Source: Chloroflexota bacterium (GTDB lineage Bacteria > Chloroflexota > Dehalococcoidia > Lucifugimonadales > Lucifugimonadaceae). Taken from it: a DNA stretch of 33,674 bases. A model generated the notes under the pieces. It was given only the letters and a program-made list of their open reading frames with translations, had not been told where the DNA came from and ran no database searches. This document shows, piece after piece, positions 31,965-33,674 of the stretch. The stretch lies in assembly GCA_022574675.1 (NCBI GenBank), contig JACZRO010000012.1, positions 1-33,674 of the forward strand. Reading direction: 5' to 3'. The number at the start of each line of letters is the position of its first letter. Within the stretch, counting starts at the first letter, position 1. The translations under genes and the position numbers were made by a program.

Positions 31965-32642
31965 TCAGAAGGATTCAGTCACGTCGCCAAGATGACCGAG
32001 AACTGAACTGACGTGCGCCATCGCGTCCCGCAGGTTTACCTCGAATTGAGACGCCGAATCCGCCGAGGCCTGGTCAGTGATCCCTCGGACTTCGAGGAAC
32101 GGAATCCCGCTGAATCGGCTTGCTCTTGCGCCGCCCGCGCCTTCCCAAGCAGCAGCAACCGCCCCGGTAACAGAGCGCAACTCCAATGCCCGTTCCTCTT
32201 CTACAACGTCCTCGTCACCGGACGCTATAAGGCCGAAATGCACGCTGAATGAGAATGCCCCAGACGCCTTCCGCCGCTCCAGAACGCTGATTGACTTGGC
32301 GTCTCCGTCAAAATGTGGGGCATCAGCCGGTCGAAATCGTCGTCTGAAGTCGTGTTCTATGGTCGTCGTCGCCACCACGACATCGCCGGTTGAGACCTCA
32401 CCGCTGAGTGATCCCGCAGCTCCGGCACAAACGAAGAGCTTGATGTCGCCTATCCAATCGAGCAGGTGTTGAGAGACCACGCCAAACTGCGCTTTGCCGT
32501 GGCCAGCCGCGACGAGCAAAATACGTTGCTCGGCATCAGTAAGTATGGGCACTCTCCCCATAGTGATCTGCCTGGAGAGACCTAGGTGCTGTGCAAGATG
32601 TTTCTTTTCTGCTTCGAGGGGAGCAGCGATCAGGATCGTCAT
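31965..32642 (-). CDS. MTA/SAH nucleosidase-like phosphorylase-family protein
   Basis: The 225-residue protein opens MTILIAAPLEAEKKHLAQHL and contains LLVAAGHGKAQFGVVSQ, LFVCAGAAGSLSGEVSTGDVVV (the glycine-rich phosphorylase core), then AAAWEGAGGARAS, with the Glu that contacts ribose in this family, and FLEVRGITDQAS, with the catalytic-site Asp. This is the PNP/UDP-phosphorylase superfamily, closest in pattern to 5'-methylthioadenosine/S-adenosylhomocysteine nucleosidase. It is compact and somewhat divergent, so another nucleoside is possible. The ATG at 32642 has no clear Shine-Dalgarno. It lies between two kinase 3'-end relics, in opposite orientation. Confidence 0.8.
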   Translation of the reverse strand: MTILIAAPLEAEKKHLAQHLGLSRQITMGRVPILTDAEQRILLVAAGHGKAQFGVVSQHLLDWIGDIKLFVCAGAAGSLSGEVSTGDVVVATTTIEHDFRRRFRPADAPHFDGDAKSISVLERRKASGAFSFSVHFGLIASGDEDVVEEERALELRSVTGAVAAAWEGAGGARASRFSGIPFLEVRGITDQASADSASQFEVNLRDAMAHVSSVLGHLGDVTESF

Positions 32643-32820
32643 GTGCCGAATGGTACCGATACGGCTTGAACATATGAGGAAGTCGTGACCGACATGAATC
32701 GATAAAACGGAAACCTATCTGCACAGGCCAGCGCCCCCCGTTCCCAGCGTCACCAGCACCGGAGCGTGACGATGGAGAGACCTAAACTCCAAACGCTGAC
32801 TTAATGGCGTCCGCTACCTG

Positions 32821-32901
32821 GCGCTGGCCATCACCCAGGAACTGGGGATGCGGCCGCTCACGGAGCGCATCCTGGCGCGGCGGGAGATTCTGAGGGCGTA
32901 G
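32821..32901 (+). pseudogene. Headless 3'-end relic of a kinase paralogue (copy 3)
   Basis: Twenty-six codons plus stop start ALAITQELGMRPL and end REILRA, identical in protein to the last 26 residues of the 27428-31399 kinase. Five bases differ (GCC/GCG, CGA/CGG, GAA/GAG, ATC/ATT, TTG/CTG), all synonymous. Upstream homology ends abruptly at 32821. The relic's 3' part overlaps the antisense end of the methyltransferase gene. Confidence 0.9.
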
Positions 32902-33674
32902 AGAACTTGCTCGGCGCGGGGAAGCCGGTCAGATAGGTGATGGTGTTGGGAAACGACTCCTTCCCGATCTCCCAGATGTAGTCGTTCGGCGGCAATTCCC
33001 GAACAACTCCTTCCAGCTGTTTCACGGAGTACGCACGCAGCGCCGAAACCAGGGCGTCCCACAGGACCAGCAGCGGGAGAAGCGGCAAGACAAAGGTCCA
33101 AAACAGGCGGCTCCAGCGGAAAGGCCGGATGAACGGCATCGACAGCATCACTCCGGGCGGGCTGGCGAGCAGACACATGATCGGCGATGGCAGGGTCGGC
33201 GGCGCGCTGATGTCGAATATGGCAACCGGGCATCGGTGCTCCACCGCGTCCCGCAGAATCGCAGTCAGGGTCTCCGAAGGGAAGTGATGTGCCGCCGCGC
33301 ATAGCATCCTGACACCCCCGATCGTGGGCGGTACGGCGGCGGCGTCAACCGGTTCTCGGATGGAGCAGATGTCGCCGCCGGAGACTTTCTCCAGGTAGGC
33401 GAACGCGGGTAAGTTCGGATACCTGTCGGTGAGGGTGACTCGAATCTTGATGCCGTTTTCCGCCAGCTCCCTGTAAACGGCCAAGACCGGCCCGCCGCCG
33501 CCCGACGCGAGGTCCAGCACCCTGTCTGTGCCGCTGGCGGTGAGCAACCGGGCCAGGCGCGCCGCGACCGGCCTGTACAGTCCGCTGCGCTGCCACTTGA
33601 ACCGGAGGTCATCGGTAGCCGCGTCCCTCAGCGAGCCAGGAAGCCATCCAAAGTCCGTGATTTCGAATAGCCTC
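32858..33674 (-). CDS. SAM-dependent methyltransferase-like protein with a hydrophobic segment (5' end outside window)
   Basis: The frame is open from the right edge and gives at least 271 residues. The visible N-terminal part (FEITDFGWLPGSLRDAATDD, then LRFKWQRSGLYRPVAARLARL) leads into VLDLASGGGGPVLAVYREL, the SAM-binding glycine motif of class I methyltransferases. After the Rossmann core comes a hydrophobic segment, FWTFVLPLLPLLVLWDALVS, then LRAYS, typical of an uncharacterised family with a 'PLxPLxxxWDgxVSxLRxYs' block. The final ~15 codons (after TYLTGFPAPSK) are antisense to kinase relic copy 3, so the natural C-terminus was probably replaced. Substrate unknown. Confidence 0.85.
   Translation of the reverse strand, partial: RLFEITDFGWLPGSLRDAATDDLRFKWQRSGLYRPVAARLARLLTASGTDRVLDLASGGGGPVLAVYRELAENGIKIRVTLTDRYPNLPAFAYLEKVSGGDICSIREPVDAAAVPPTIGGVRMLCAAAHHFPSETLTAILRDAVEHRCPVAIFDISAPPTLPSPIMCLLASPPGVMLSMPFIRPFRWSRLFWTFVLPLLPLLVLWDALVSALRAYSVKQLEGVVRELPPNDYIWEIGKESFPNTITYLTGFPAPSKFSTPSESPAAPGCAP

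Noticed and set aside
32814..33302. Minus-strand frame sharing a peptide with another minus frame at 31288-31518
   Set aside because: The shared peptide is the antisense translation of the repeated kinase 3' end, not a gene.
1..33674. tRNA, rRNA, riboswitch or complete insertion sequence
   Set aside because: No T-loop/acceptor pattern, rRNA core, transposase-like frame or recognisable riboswitch was seen by eye; a covariance-model scan would be needed to exclude short or divergent RNAs.

Overview
This is a high-GC stretch of a bacterial chromosome that looks free-living and aerobic. Its gene content fits a member of the Chloroflexota, most plausibly a SAR202-like Dehalococcoidia. The reasons are two different luciferase-like flavin/F420 monooxygenases, two paralogous enolase-superfamily sugar-acid dehydratases, a Ddn-type F420 oxidoreductase, an acyl-CoA dehydrogenase, NHL and SMP-30 propellers, a DUF5679 mini-protein and a very large protein kinase-ATPase-TPR protein. 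This assignment is inferred from gene families; there is no rRNA or tRNA gene here to confirm it.

Region 1 (1-8,004) is a patchwork of single genes. It holds the end of an aldo/keto reductase, a DinB-fold protein, a stand-alone Lrp/AsnC ligand-binding (RAM) domain, a first luciferase-like monooxygenase, a tiny membrane peptide, a soluble orphan histidine kinase, a frameshifted alpha/beta hydrolase, a zinc-ribbon mini-protein with palindrome-rich upstream DNA, a full aldo/keto reductase and a second luciferase-like monooxygenase. Both monooxygenases appear to start at TTG behind a strong Shine-Dalgarno.

Region 2 (8,282-14,605) has an acyl-CoA dehydrogenase followed by a truncated haemoglobin on the minus strand. 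Divergent from these are an alkaline-phosphatase-superfamily phosphodiesterase, a CheX-like protein, a MazG-like pyrophosphohydrolase translationally coupled (ATGA) to enolase paralogue 1, and a Ddn-type F420-dependent oxidoreductase.

Region 3 (15,015-20,019) is one secreted subtilisin-family protease with five PKD domains, then about 1.5 kb without a convincing gene. That stretch contains a TTGACA promoter overlapped by a LexA/SOS-like dyad and several palindromic intergenic repeats.

Region 4 (20,020-25,886) is a minus-strand series (MFS exporter-type transporter, SMP-30 lactonase, double SnoaL-domain protein, NHL propeller) divergent from enolase paralogue 2. A lactonase beside a sugar-acid dehydratase suggests a small lactone/acid-sugar catabolic module.

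Region 5 (26,107-33,674) begins with a divergent pair, an NADPH-dependent FMN reductase and an HxlR regulator with an N-terminal Cys, flanking a perfect 17-bp palindrome. A 1,323-residue Ser/Thr kinase-AAA-TPR protein follows. A 78-bp palindromic element sits in frame inside its kinase domain. Downstream, two further copies of the 3' end of this kinase gene lie as headless relics, differing almost only at synonymous sites. Between and beside them are a DUF3237 gene, an MTA/SAH-nucleosidase-like gene and a methyltransferase that runs off the window.
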